A stretch of 64,000 bases of DNA, taken from positions 9,242,580 to 9,306,579 of the forward strand of contig NZ_AP025018.1 in the NCBI RefSeq assembly GCF_019977735.1. The letters are read 5' to 3'. The translations under genes were made by a program, and so were the position numbers. The DNA comes from Calothrix sp. PCC 7716. GTDB lineage: Bacteria; Cyanobacteriota; Cyanobacteriia; Cyanobacteriales; Nostocaceae. Under the pieces are notes generated by a model. It was not told the DNA's origin. It searched no databases and was given only the letters and a program-made list of their open reading frames with translations. Position 1 is the stretch's first letter. Every line of letters starts with the position of its first letter. This document shows positions 18,188 through 27,386 of this stretch, piece by piece.

Positions 18188-19300
18188 ATGATCGCTATAC
18201 AAAGGATTTTTACTCAGTGTAAAAAAGAACTAGCCCAATTCCATCGTGATCGCTTGACATTGGCGTTAGCGTTTTTGTTACCTATGATATCCTTATTTAT
18301 CTACGGATTTGCCCTACGATTGCAAAGTGATAATATTCCCTTGATTGTTCAAGATTTTGACCGTACAAGCTTAAGTAGCAGCTATATTGAACGTTTATAT
18401 GCTACCAATCAATTTATACCTATACAATGGTCAGGTGAAAATCCGTCCCATATGATTGACCGTGGTGTTGCAAAGGTCGCAGTTATTATACCTCCACAAT
18501 TCAGTCGATCTATCAAAGCTAGTAGCGCTGGAGAGATACAAGTATTAATTGATGCTACTGATGTGAATAATGCTCGTTTGATTAAAAATAATATTCAAAA
18601 CGTCACAAATTTTTTTATAAAAGACCAACAACTTGCTCAATCAACAAATAGCATTAAAGCACAGATTCGCCTGTGGTTTAATCCCAGTCGTTTAGAAACA
18701 CTATATTTTGTGCCAGGGGTTTATGGTGTAGTGCTTTGGATTTTTCCTTCTTTATTGACAGCAATTGCAATGGTGCGGGAAAAAGAGAGAGGTACGATTT
18801 TGCAAGTCTACGCTTCCAGTATAAGTGCGACAGAATTTTTACTTGGTAAAGGACTAGCTTACTTACTAATTGCCATTAGTGAAGCTTTTGTAGTTATAGT
18901 TGTCGCTTCAAAAATTTTTGAAGTTGGCTTAATAGGTAGTCCTATAATATTAATACTTGGCACTGTGCTTTTTCTCATCAATAGTGTTTTATTTGGTTTG
19001 TTAATAGGAGTACGAAGCAGTAATCAAAATTCAGCTGTTCAAGGTGTTAGCTTAATTGGTTTTGTTACGTCTATATTATTGTCTGGTTGTATTTATCCAC
19101 TCAACAATATTCCATTTCCAATTTCACTTATACCTAACATAGTTCCAACTCGTTACTACATTAATATTACTCGTGATGTTTTTGTGCGAGGTATTGGTTG
19201 GAATGGTGTTTGGTTTGATTTACTAATTTTAGCTATCTTTGGTTTTATCTTATTTAAAGCCTCACATCGTGTCATCAAAAAAATGCAGTTACAAAATTAA
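18188..19300 (+). CDS. ABC-2 type permease 1 (YbhS/YbhR-like)
   Basis: 370 residues. One N-terminal helix near residue 25-45, a periplasmic domain (VQDFDRTSLSSSYIERL, KVAVIIPPQFSRSIK), then five helices with the conserved AMVREKERGTILQVYASSISATEFLLGK loop and a terminal NIVPTRYYINITRDVFVRG segment. This is the classic ABC-2 exporter subunit. The second permease begins 5 bases after its stop. Confidence 0.9.
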   Translation: MIAIQRIFTQCKKELAQFHRDRLTLALAFLLPMISLFIYGFALRLQSDNIPLIVQDFDRTSLSSSYIERLYATNQFIPIQWSGENPSHMIDRGVAKVAVIIPPQFSRSIKASSAGEIQVLIDATDVNNARLIKNNIQNVTNFFIKDQQLAQSTNSIKAQIRLWFNPSRLETLYFVPGVYGVVLWIFPSLLTAIAMVREKERGTILQVYASSISATEFLLGKGLAYLLIAISEAFVVIVVASKIFEVGLIGSPIILILGTVLFLINSVLFGLLIGVRSSNQNSAVQGVSLIGFVTSILLSGCIYPLNNIPFPISLIPNIVPTRYYINITRDVFVRGIGWNGVWFDLLILAIFGFILFKASHRVIKKMQLQN

Positions 19301-19305
19301 AAAGT

Positions 19306-20424
19306 ATGAAATTTATGTTGAGATTATTCGATAATTTATTTTGGACACTAGTGACTAAAGAACTTAATCAATTACGACGTAATAAACAGTTGATTATTAT
19401 GTTAATCATTCCGCCTACTTTACAGTTACTACTTTATGGTTTTGCACTCAATCCAGACGTAAAAAACTTGAAATTGGGTGTTGTTGATTATGCTCAAGTT
19501 GAGGAAAGCCGAGAATTATTAACAGCAATGACTTCAAATAATGTTTTTATTTTAGAGTCAACGCTGACTAATGAAAAGAAGTTAAGTCGCCAAGTAGAAG
19601 AAGGTAAATTGGATGTAGGTGTAATTATTCCACCAGACTTTTCACGTCAGTTAATAAGAAAGTCGGCAACCATACAAGTATTTATTGATGGAGTGAATGC
19701 AAATACAGCAGGTATTGCAAATAACTATATAAATCAGATAGTTCAAACCTACAACAATCGTTTAGTTCCAACTAACGTAAGTCCGACTGTATTACCTAAA
19801 TTCGTATTTCTCTACAATCATGGGCTGACTAGTAGTTGGTTTTTTTTGCCCGGAATCATGGGTTTAGTATTAACGCTAATTGCAACACTAGTTTCAGCGG
19901 TCATAGTTGTGCGTGAGAAAGACGTAGGAACTCTAGAACAATTACTGATGACACCAGCTGCTAACTGGGAAATTTTGGTATCAAAAATGTTACCACTAAG
20001 TTGTTTATTGAGTGGAGATATTCTTATAGCACTTACTCTAGCAAAGGTGGTATTTGACGTACCATTCCGTGGTAACTTTTGGCTGTTTTTTGCATTGTCA
20101 AACATATATTTGTTGGTGGGAATTAGTTTAGGCATTTTATTAGCAACTATTTCCCGTTCTCAAGAGCAAGTGGTACTGATGTCTTTTTTCATCAATTTAC
20201 CCACAATCCAAACTTCCGGAGCGATCGCTCCTGTTGAAGCGATGCCGTCTTTTTTGCAATTTTTGTCTCTGTTTAATCCTCTGCGGCATTACATTACGAT
20301 TGTAAGAGGAATTTTACTCAAAGGAGTTGGTTTAGATGTACTTTGGATACACGCCCTCGCATTAATAGGCTTTCTTTTTGTTTTTTTAGCAATTGGTATT
20401 AATAGATTTCGTAGCCAATTGTAA
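19306..20424 (+). CDS. ABC-2 type permease 2 (YbhR/YbhS-like)
   Basis: 372 residues, paralogous to the preceding gene: N-terminal helix, periplasmic domain with VGVIIPPDFSRQLIRKS, then AVIVVREKDVGTLEQLLMTP and SLFNPLRHYITIVRGILLKG. It would pair with the first permease as a heterodimeric channel. The only HIP1 octamer (GCGATCGC) I noticed lies inside this gene near 20222. Confidence 0.9.
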   Translation: MKFMLRLFDNLFWTLVTKELNQLRRNKQLIIMLIIPPTLQLLLYGFALNPDVKNLKLGVVDYAQVEESRELLTAMTSNNVFILESTLTNEKKLSRQVEEGKLDVGVIIPPDFSRQLIRKSATIQVFIDGVNANTAGIANNYINQIVQTYNNRLVPTNVSPTVLPKFVFLYNHGLTSSWFFLPGIMGLVLTLIATLVSAVIVVREKDVGTLEQLLMTPAANWEILVSKMLPLSCLLSGDILIALTLAKVVFDVPFRGNFWLFFALSNIYLLVGISLGILLATISRSQEQVVLMSFFINLPTIQTSGAIAPVEAMPSFLQFLSLFNPLRHYITIVRGILLKGVGLDVLWIHALALIGFLFVFLAIGINRFRSQL

Positions 20425-20714
20425 CCAAACCCAAAATTTATCCAGTTTGGAAGCATAAGCAGACAAATCTAACTGAAACTAATATACTTAATAGTACGAT
20501 AGGCTAGTACTTATTCATAACTAAATTTGAAAAAGAGAGTTTAAAACACTTTCAAATCTTATTACTTAACATCTTTTTAATAAAAAATGCACTCTTTTCT
20601 TAACCTATAGGTGAAACACTTAGAAATACTGAGTATAGAGTTTTATCTATATATCACGGTGGCAATAGTGTAAATGAACTGATATCACCGCAATAAGAAA
20701 GGAAATAAATTTTT

Positions 20715-23075
20715 ATGACAAAGAATGTCATTATCATGATTGGTGATGGCATGGGCTGGGAAATGGCTCGTGCTGCTGCAATTTATAAACAAATTCAAGC
20801 TGGTAAGCAAGGTACTAACTTAAGTGATTATTACACAGCAGGCGAAGGTAAAGGACTTAGCTATCAAGATTTGTCAGGCTATACACTCGCTACAACATAC
20901 GGTACAACAATAGCTGACAGTAAAGGAGTTTACAGCACTAATAATTCTGCGTTAGATGGCTCAGACCCCGTAACAGGAGGTAGTGGCGTTCGTCCAGGTT
21001 TTGAATTTAATCCTACTTTTAATCCTGGGGCTACTGCTGCTGGAGGTGCTTTAGTTGCTGATGGTGTAGTCGGTAACTTGGTTGGTTATGACCCTGTGCG
21101 TGGTGGCGCCACTCCTTGGACTCCCGGAACAGATAAAGAATACATCAAGTACAGTTATCCAGATTCTGCGAATACTGCAACGACTTTATATACCGGAGTT
21201 AAAAGCTATAACAACGCTATCGGTGTTGATATTTATGAACAACCTTTAGAAACAATCTTGGTAAGTGCAAACCTGGCAGGTAAGTCAACAGGTTTGGTGA
21301 CATCAGTGCCTATAGACCATGCTACCCCTGGCGCCGCAGCGGCAGCTGTGAACCGTAGAAGTAAGTACGACGGTGAATATCCAAATATAGATAACATTCT
21401 TCAGCAAGAGTTAAGAGTTTATCAGCCTACCGTATTGCTAGGTGGTGGACATCCTTTATCGAATACAAAAGACCCATTACCCGAAGGTGTAGAACCACCT
21501 CGCACTGAGGATTTTATTACTGAAGAGACTTACAACGAACTTAGCAAAAACCCAAATAGTAATATTTACGATTACACTTTTTTGGAAAGAGGCGCCAATG
21601 CTGCTACAACGTTAGCTGAGACTGCAAACAATCTTGACCCGAATAAAGGTGAACGTTTATTAGGTTTATATGGTGCGCGCGGGCAAAATGGTAATTTACC
21701 TGTAAGTTCAGCGAATGGAGATTACAGCACGACTGGACTCGATATGTTCAGCGTGTTTTCAACCAAAGGGGAGAAAGTTGATACAAAACGTCCTTTACTT
21801 CCGGGAGAAACAGATGCTTCTTTTATTGCCAGAGAACGTAACGAGAACCCTACACTCAAAGAGTTGACAGATGCAGCATTAAATGTATTAAGTAAAGACA
21901 AAGATGGTTTTTGGTTAATGGTCGAAGCTGGTGACATTGACTGGTCAGCACACGACAACAACATGGATAACTTAATAGGTACTATGTTGGATTTTGATAA
22001 AACTGTCACTTCCACGATTAACTGGATTGAGAATAATGGTGGTTGGGAAGAAAACCTGCTAATTGTTACTGCTGACCACGACCATTATCTAACACTCAAC
22101 CCAGATTTCCCTGGTTTGGTACAATCGCTTGGGGGTCAAGCGTTGACTGATTTGGACACACCGGAAGAAGTTGGTCATTACTGGGGTTCAGATCCAAATG
22201 TGAAATACGGTTGGGGAAACCATTCTAACCGTCCCGTACCAGTTTATTATCAAGGTGCAGGCGCCGATGTTTTGACAAATTATATTGGTGCTGGTTACGA
22301 AAGCTATGGTTATCAAGTTCCTGGAAACCCAGGTCTTGTAGACCAGTCGCAAATTTACAAAACAATGTATGCTGCGGTTACTGGTTCTGCTGATAAACCA
22401 GCACTAAAAGGTTCTCAAACCTATTATGGTGACAGCAAAGATGACATCTTCTATGGTGGAGCAGATAATGATACTTTCTACGCTGGAGAAGGTAATAACT
22501 ATATCTTTGCTAACCAAGGTGATAATAAAGTATACGCTGGTGTAGGTAATGACCTTATTTATTCAGGTACAGGTAAAGACCTTATTTATGCAGGCGAAGG
22601 AATTAACAATATCTTCTCCGGTGCTGGCGATGATACAATTTATACTGGTGCTGGTGACGACCAAATATATGCAGGTGCAGGAAACAATTTAATTTACGCT
22701 GGCGAAGGTAATAACTATATTACTGCTGCTGGTAGTGGTAACAATATTGTTTATACAGGCGCCGGCAACGATGAAATTCGCACTGGTGCAGGAAATGATT
22801 TAATCTATGCTGGTGAAGGTAAGAATATTATTGCAGCAGGTACTGGTAATGATACTGTATACGCAGGTAGTGGCGCCGATAAATTTATCTTAGATGCAGG
22901 CGCCGATTCTGTAACCATTTATGGATATTCAACAAATGACCAGCTTGCACGTGGTAGTACTCTCAAAGCAACAGATTTACTTTCTGTTAGCTTAAGTGGC
23001 AACGACACTTTAATTCATGTCGGTAGTGACTTACTTGCAACTGTAAAAAATACCACTTCTGTAACAATTGCTTAA
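20715..23075 (+). CDS. Alkaline phosphatase with C-terminal RTX-like repeats
   Basis: 786 residues with a good ribosome site (AAGAAAGGAAAT). The N-terminal 560 residues are a PhoA-superfamily phosphatase: metal-binding IIMIGDGMG at residues 5-13, nucleophile serine in YPDSANTATT near 149, DIDWSAHDNN, TADHDHYLTL and WGNHSNRPVPV. From about 573 to 740 run Gly/Asn/Asp-rich nonapeptide-like repeats (GAGDDTIYTGAGDDQIYAGA) resembling calcium-binding RTX rolls, but with YAGEGNN variants. There is no N-terminal signal peptide, which fits C-terminal type I secretion. It would liberate phosphate from extracellular esters. No typical Pho box was recognised upstream. Confidence 0.9.
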   Translation: MTKNVIIMIGDGMGWEMARAAAIYKQIQAGKQGTNLSDYYTAGEGKGLSYQDLSGYTLATTYGTTIADSKGVYSTNNSALDGSDPVTGGSGVRPGFEFNPTFNPGATAAGGALVADGVVGNLVGYDPVRGGATPWTPGTDKEYIKYSYPDSANTATTLYTGVKSYNNAIGVDIYEQPLETILVSANLAGKSTGLVTSVPIDHATPGAAAAAVNRRSKYDGEYPNIDNILQQELRVYQPTVLLGGGHPLSNTKDPLPEGVEPPRTEDFITEETYNELSKNPNSNIYDYTFLERGANAATTLAETANNLDPNKGERLLGLYGARGQNGNLPVSSANGDYSTTGLDMFSVFSTKGEKVDTKRPLLPGETDASFIARERNENPTLKELTDAALNVLSKDKDGFWLMVEAGDIDWSAHDNNMDNLIGTMLDFDKTVTSTINWIENNGGWEENLLIVTADHDHYLTLNPDFPGLVQSLGGQALTDLDTPEEVGHYWGSDPNVKYGWGNHSNRPVPVYYQGAGADVLTNYIGAGYESYGYQVPGNPGLVDQSQIYKTMYAAVTGSADKPALKGSQTYYGDSKDDIFYGGADNDTFYAGEGNNYIFANQGDNKVYAGVGNDLIYSGTGKDLIYAGEGINNIFSGAGDDTIYTGAGDDQIYAGAGNNLIYAGEGNNYITAAGSGNNIVYTGAGNDEIRTGAGNDLIYAGEGKNIIAAGTGNDTVYAGSGADKFILDAGADSVTIYGYSTNDQLARGSTLKATDLLSVSLSGNDTLIHVGSDLLATVKNTTSVTIA

Positions 23076-23093
23076 ATATTAACTATAATGATA

Positions 23094-23130
23094 GGCTCAG
23101 ACTCCAGCTTTAAATAGTGGAGACTGAGCC
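23094..23130 (+). terminator. Strong hairpin after the alkaline phosphatase gene
   Basis: GGCTCAGACTCCA pairs with TGGAGACTGAGCC (one A-A mismatch) around an 11-base loop, 19 bases past the stop codon. There is no long U-run, so it may protect the mRNA end as well as terminate. Confidence 0.6.
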
Positions 23131-23227
23131 TGCAATATCAAACTTCTCATGCGAAATACCTGACCTGAATTATAAACGCTTTTTAACTATTGTGACTAAT
23201 CTTTATATTAATATTCATTCCTTTCAT

Positions 23228-23440
23228 CTAAGAACTGATATATATTAACAGAGCATAGATAAAAACAGCAACACCAAGTGTCTCTAGAAACTCTTCAATC
23301 GTTGTAAACACATTGTAAATTATATTCGACGGACTATACAAATCCGTATAGTAGCCACTAACCATTTCTATACTAAGGGCGCCGCTGTTGTATTTGGGAT
23401 TATTCCATTTAAAGTTGACGTTACGCAACCGCGTATGCAA
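23228..23440 (-). pseudogene. C-terminal fragment of a small membrane protein
   Basis: The frame ends NVFTTIEEFLETLGVAVFIYALLIYISS, one hydrophobic helix that resembles the C-terminus of a recurrent cyanobacterial membrane protein of unknown function. The preceding 40 residues (NNPKYNSGALSIEMVSGYYTDLYS) are soluble. No ribosome site is seen and the 5' portion of the expected protein is missing. It overlaps the opposite-strand fragment at 23388-23654, so at least one of them is not translated. Confidence 0.35.
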
Positions 23441-23654
23441 CGAGGATGTGTATTGCTCCCGTAGTGACTGGACAGTTTTACAGCAAAGAAATTTGATTTC
23501 ATCTGGACAAGTAAACGAATGTAAAAATCGTTTAAATACTTTTGCTTTTACAGGAAAGTTAGAAAATTCACCACAAATATCTTGTGTTTACCCAAATGAT
23601 GCTGCTGGTAACTTATTTTTGACTCAAGCGAATCCAACCGCAGCTACTCAATAA
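23388..23654 (+). pseudogene. Fragment of a secreted-type protein, unknown
   Basis: From about 23480 the frame reads as a plausible protein tail (CKNRLNTFAFTGKLENSPQI, SCVYPNDAAGNLFL) with two cysteines. The first 30 residues look like chance translation. No start site or signal peptide remains. It is probably the 3' end of a decayed gene. Confidence 0.3.
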
Positions 23655-23757
23655 ACAATTATATTTTTGTACTAACACAGAACAACATCACAATTATTAA
23701 CATTAGTATCAGAATTAGAATTGATGCTGACACTATTCATGACTGGCGCCGAATGAT

Positions 23758-26334
23758 CTAAGCGTTTAACTTATTATCCTTAACCTTAAACAGTCGCATT
23801 CCATTTGCTGTAACTAGTAAAGAGCTTCCAGTATCTGCCAAGACTGCAACTGCTAACCCAACAAAACCAAAAGTACCCAACAATAAAAATAATCCTTTGG
23901 TAACAAGCGAAAACACAACGTTTTGTTGAATTACAGATAATGTACGACGGCTCAAATCAACTGCGTAAGGAAGCTTTCTTAAGTCACTTCCCGCAAGCAC
24001 TACATCAGCAGTTTCTAACGCGATATCAATAGTACCCAGCGCAAAACTAATATCAGCAGCAGCTAACGCAGGAGCGTCATTTATCCCATCACCAACCATC
24101 CCAACAACTCCGGTACTTCGTAACTGTTGGATTTCATTTAATTTATCTTGCGGTAGGAGTTCCGCACAATACTCATTAATTCCTACTGATTGAGCAATTT
24201 GTTGAGCCACTGCATTTCTGTCTCCCGTTAGCATTACCAATTGTTTTAACCCAAGCCGTTTAAGTTGTCGTAGCGCAACAGTAGCTTCTAATCTTAATCC
24301 ATCAGCCAATGCAATGGCGCCTAAAAATTCCTTATCATTCCCTACTAATACAGGAGTTTGCCCAAGGGCTTCAATTTTAATTAACATAGATTCGGCTTCA
24401 CTTGAAATTGGAATACCAACTTCAGTGAACAGACGACGATTGCCAACTACATAAATTCGTTCTCCTAAGCTTGCCCAAATTCCTTGTCCGGTAAATGACT
24501 TAAAGTTATCAGGTGTCGCTAAATCCATCCCTCTATTTTTTGCTTCTGTAACTATTGCTTTTGCCAAAGGATGTTCAGATTGCACTTCTAACGATGCAGC
24601 AATAAGTAGTACCATCTCTACACTAATTTTATCACTGTTATAAATCCCTTGGACAATTGGCAATCCGCGCGTAATTGTGCCAGTTTTATCAAATGCAAGA
24701 GTGTCTAACCGTCCGGCTGTTTCTAGTGCTTGACCACCTTTAAATAAAACACCTTGCTTCGTTGCGGCGCCGATTGCACTTACAATAGAAACTGGTGTGG
24801 AAATTACCAGTGAACACGGGCAAGCAATAACTAACATTACTAACGCGCGGTATACCCAAACATCCGAAGGTTGAGCAAATGCTAAGGGTGGAATAAAAGC
24901 AATTACAAGCGCTATTATAATCACAATTGGTGTATAAATTGCTGCAAATTTATCTACCCATTGTTGGGAAGGCGCGCGACTTTCTTGTGCTTCTTCGACT
25001 AAATGAATAATCTTGGCGACTGTAGTATCGCTTGCTGTATGAGTAACTTTGACTTCTAAAAATCCAGTTTGGTTCATTGTCCCCGCATAGACTGTATCAC
25101 CAATCTCTTTATCTTCAGGAACTGACTCTCCAGTAATTGGCGATTGGTCAACGGCACTAAAACCAGAAACAACCAACCCATCTAATGCTATTCGCTGTCC
25201 CGGTCGAATTGTAATAATTTCGTTAATTTGAACGCTTTCGATATTGACTGTTTCTTCTCTACCATTACGTTTGACAGTCGCTGTTGCTGGCGTTAAGTCC
25301 ATCAAAGCACGAATTGCGTTGCGGGTACGACCAATACTGAAAAGTTGTAGTGTGCTACCCAAGGAAAATAGAAAAACTACCAAAGCTGCTTCAAACCAGT
25401 CTCCGAGAATAATGGCGCCGATAACTGAAATACTCATCAGTAAATTCATGTCGGCACGGCGTAAACGTAATTCAAACAAACCCGCACGTACTACAGGATA
25501 ACCAGCAACAATAATTCCAATGCCATAAAACGCGCGTGCTATCCAAATTGGTAATGCTAGTTGTTGAGCAATCAAACCTAAAACTAATCCCACTCCCGCC
25601 AAAATTACACTTTGCGCACGGCGGTTATGAAGAAAGAATTGCCAGTTTGTTGCCGTTTGTTGTGTAGGTTTGGAACTTTTGTGAGAATGGTTGTGTGAGT
25701 GATGGCTATGATGATGAGAATTAATATCAACAGATTGCTCAACCGTGTAACCTAAATGCTTAATCCGTTCGCAAATCGTTTCTTCCTGAATTAAACTCGG
25801 TTGATAAGATAATTGTAATCGTTCAGTGGCAAAGCTAACCGATACATCCAAAACACCCGCAAGTTGCTGCAAACCAGCTTCTACAGTTTTTGCACAACTT
25901 CCGCAGTCCATTCCATGAATCAAAGCACTAAAAGTTTTTACCCCAGACACTTTGATTTGATTATGCTCGTGGTCATGGTCGCAAGCTTCACTATTAACGT
26001 GCTTATGATTTGGTTCATGATGTTCATGGTCGCAGCAAGCATTACTATGAGCGTGTTCATGCTTGTCGTCATGAACATTAGAATGTACGTCTTTATCAAC
26101 TGTACTACTCTGCTCAACCGTAAAACCTAAACCTCTAATCCAGCTATAAATAGCTTCTTGGCTGACTTTAGCAGAGTCATAGGAAACCTTGACTTTTTCT
26201 GTAGCGAAGCTCACAGAAGCGGATGCGACTCCATCCAATTGCTGTAAACCGACTTCTATCGTTTTCGCGCAGCTTCCACAGTCCATGCCAGTGACTCGAA
26301 ATTGTTGGGATTTAAGGGAAGGTGTTTGACTCAT
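23758..26334 (-). CDS. aztA: Zn/Cd/Pb-transporting P1B-type ATPase with two HMA domains (AztA-like)
   Basis: 858 residues. Two heavy-metal-associated domains, each with MDCGSCA (near residues 17 and 146), are separated and followed by His-rich linkers (HEHAHSNACCDHEHHEPNHK; HHHSHHSHNHSHK). The transport core has TGES, the membrane CPC motif in VIACPCSLVIS (about 504), phosphorylation loop DKTGTITRG (about 548), HP in SEHPLAKAI and GDGINDAPAL. CPC with such linkers and an adjacent SmtB-type repressor points to divalent soft metals such as zinc, cadmium or lead rather than copper. Two tandem HMA domains match the Anabaena AztA design. It is transcribed divergently from the repressor over a shared operator. 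Confidence 0.9.
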   Translation of the reverse strand: MSQTPSLKSQQFRVTGMDCGSCAKTIEVGLQQLDGVASASVSFATEKVKVSYDSAKVSQEAIYSWIRGLGFTVEQSSTVDKDVHSNVHDDKHEHAHSNACCDHEHHEPNHKHVNSEACDHDHEHNQIKVSGVKTFSALIHGMDCGSCAKTVEAGLQQLAGVLDVSVSFATERLQLSYQPSLIQEETICERIKHLGYTVEQSVDINSHHHSHHSHNHSHKSSKPTQQTATNWQFFLHNRRAQSVILAGVGLVLGLIAQQLALPIWIARAFYGIGIIVAGYPVVRAGLFELRLRRADMNLLMSISVIGAIILGDWFEAALVVFLFSLGSTLQLFSIGRTRNAIRALMDLTPATATVKRNGREETVNIESVQINEIITIRPGQRIALDGLVVSGFSAVDQSPITGESVPEDKEIGDTVYAGTMNQTGFLEVKVTHTASDTTVAKIIHLVEEAQESRAPSQQWVDKFAAIYTPIVIIIALVIAFIPPLAFAQPSDVWVYRALVMLVIACPCSLVISTPVSIVSAIGAATKQGVLFKGGQALETAGRLDTLAFDKTGTITRGLPIVQGIYNSDKISVEMVLLIAASLEVQSEHPLAKAIVTEAKNRGMDLATPDNFKSFTGQGIWASLGERIYVVGNRRLFTEVGIPISSEAESMLIKIEALGQTPVLVGNDKEFLGAIALADGLRLEATVALRQLKRLGLKQLVMLTGDRNAVAQQIAQSVGINEYCAELLPQDKLNEIQQLRSTGVVGMVGDGINDAPALAAADISFALGTIDIALETADVVLAGSDLRKLPYAVDLSRRTLSVIQQNVVFSLVTKGLFLLLGTFGFVGLAVAVLADTGSSLLVTANGMRLFKVKDNKLNA

Positions 26335-26371
26335 AAGCTTTTGAGAAATTTTGACATTTACTTACCAAAAC

Positions 26372-26432
26372 TTTATCACAAAAGTTGAACAGTTATTCAA
26401 TTATTACATTTATTTATAAAAGACTGTATAAT
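26372..26432. promoter_or_regulatory. Divergent aztA/aztR promoters with an SmtB/ArsR operator
   Basis: TTGAACAGTTATTCAA at 26385-26400 is an inverted repeat nearly identical to the core of the Synechococcus smt operator as I recall it. On the minus strand TTGAAT (26395-26400) and GATAAA (26372-26377) are exactly 17 bases apart, giving an aztA promoter covered by the operator. On the plus strand TTACAT (26404-26409) and TATAAT (26427-26432), also 17 apart, form the aztR promoter beside it. One repressor dimer could thus block both genes. Confidence 0.75.
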
Positions 26433-26466
26433 ATAGAGTGATAATCATTCTTTAGAATCAAGATAA

Positions 26467-26886
26467 GTGGTGAAAAAAGCTGTTTCTAAGAAAAACGTAG
26501 ACAAGTATCAAGACGACGGCGCCTCCCTTGAACAGCTAGGCTGTGATGAACATCTAGTCCATCTCGATAGTGTACGTGCATCAATGCCAAAGCTTTTGCC
26601 CTTAGATAAAGCAAAGGAGATGGCAGAAATTTTTGCAGTGCTGGCAGACCCAAATCGCTTACGATTAGTCTCTGCACTAGCTTCACAGGAGTTATGCGTT
26701 TGCGATTTGGCTGCATTGACTCATATGAGCGAATCTGCGGTTTGTCATCAACTGCGTCTATTTAAAGTAATGCGTTTAGTTAAATATCGTCGTGAAGGAA
26801 GAAAAATTTATTATAGTTTAGCGGGTAGCACTATTTTTAATCTTTACAGTGTTTTGGCAGAGGATTTAGGAGACTCACAAGCCTAA
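26467..26886 (+). CDS. aztR: ArsR/SmtB-family metal-sensing repressor (AztR-like)
   Basis: 139 residues, GTG start at 26467 (or the next codon, also GTG). Winged-helix core: FAVLADPNRLRLVSAL, the alpha3 metal site ELCVCDLAA, recognition helix SESAVCHQLRLFKVMRLVKY and RREGRKIYYSL. The N-terminal extension contains GCDEHLVHLD with candidate Cys and His ligands as in ZiaR/AztR/SmtB. Metal binding would release the shared operator and switch on the ATPase and itself. Confidence 0.92.
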   Translation: MVKKAVSKKNVDKYQDDGASLEQLGCDEHLVHLDSVRASMPKLLPLDKAKEMAEIFAVLADPNRLRLVSALASQELCVCDLAALTHMSESAVCHQLRLFKVMRLVKYRREGRKIYYSLAGSTIFNLYSVLAEDLGDSQA

Positions 26887-26918
26887 TTTCTGATAGGTTT
26901 TTAGGATAACTAAAGTTG

Positions 26919-27059
26919 CTACTGTATTTCCTGATTAATCGAACGTTCTAACTCCTGGTCTTGCCAGGAAACAGGGTCTTCTACAGGTTCTAGGTGAGTT
27001 GTAAGGTGGGTTAAAGGCAATGCTCTACTAAATAAGACAAAATTAATAAAAAAATAAGC
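26919..27059 (-). pseudogene. Possible remnant of a riboswitch-controlled gene
   Basis: A 46-codon open frame with no good start ends THLEPVEDPVSWQDQELERS and a short Gln-rich tail. It looks like a real protein C-terminus but I cannot assign a family. It lies on the minus strand about 200 bases downstream of the second cobalamin riboswitch, where the regulated gene should be. That it is the stump of that gene is inference. Confidence 0.25.
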
Positions 27060-27249
27060 TCAAGTGATTAAAATTACCTTGTTGCATTAGCATATTATTT
27101 TTAAACATCTTAATTATTTATTTCAGGGGTGATCTTGTTTAAGGGGAAATATTGTCTAGTCAAATATTAACAACAAGTTATATTCAATTTTTCCCACTTA
27201 TTTATTGGTGGAATTTTTGCTAAAATTCCCTTTTTCAGAGGCTCAGGGC

Positions 27250-27386
27250 ATTGTGACCAAGGCAATAAACCATCGTACTTCACGTAGTATTGGCTCGCAC
27301 ATTGCAGTATTGGGTTGCGGGACAGCGTCGGATTTACACCAAACTTTCCCCGTTACCTCTAGCGGCTGTTTCCCACTAGAACCGAA
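27250..27386 (-). promoter_or_regulatory. Second cobalamin riboswitch, apparently without a downstream gene
   Basis: Read on the minus strand: GGTTCTAGTGGG, GAGGTAACGGGGAAAG, the B12-box core TGTAAATCCGACGCTGTCCC, GCAACC, then GCGAGCCAATACTACG. The core matches the upstream copy at 30295-30415 almost base for base, while the 3' part diverges. The 5' end overlaps the last codons of cbiO (stop at 27376-27378). No intact minus-strand gene follows before the convergent aztR gene. Confidence 0.75.

Noticed and set aside
14760..20424. Type I secretion system for the RTX phosphatase
   Set aside because: The ATPase is a tandem soluble ABC protein with two ABC-2 permeases, the YbhGFSR layout, not an HlyB-type transporter with fused membrane domain.
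26438..26451. Fur/Zur-like half palindrome GTGATAATCATTC before aztR
   Set aside because: Only half of the palindrome fits and it lies downstream of the -10. The SmtB-type operator nearby already explains regulation.
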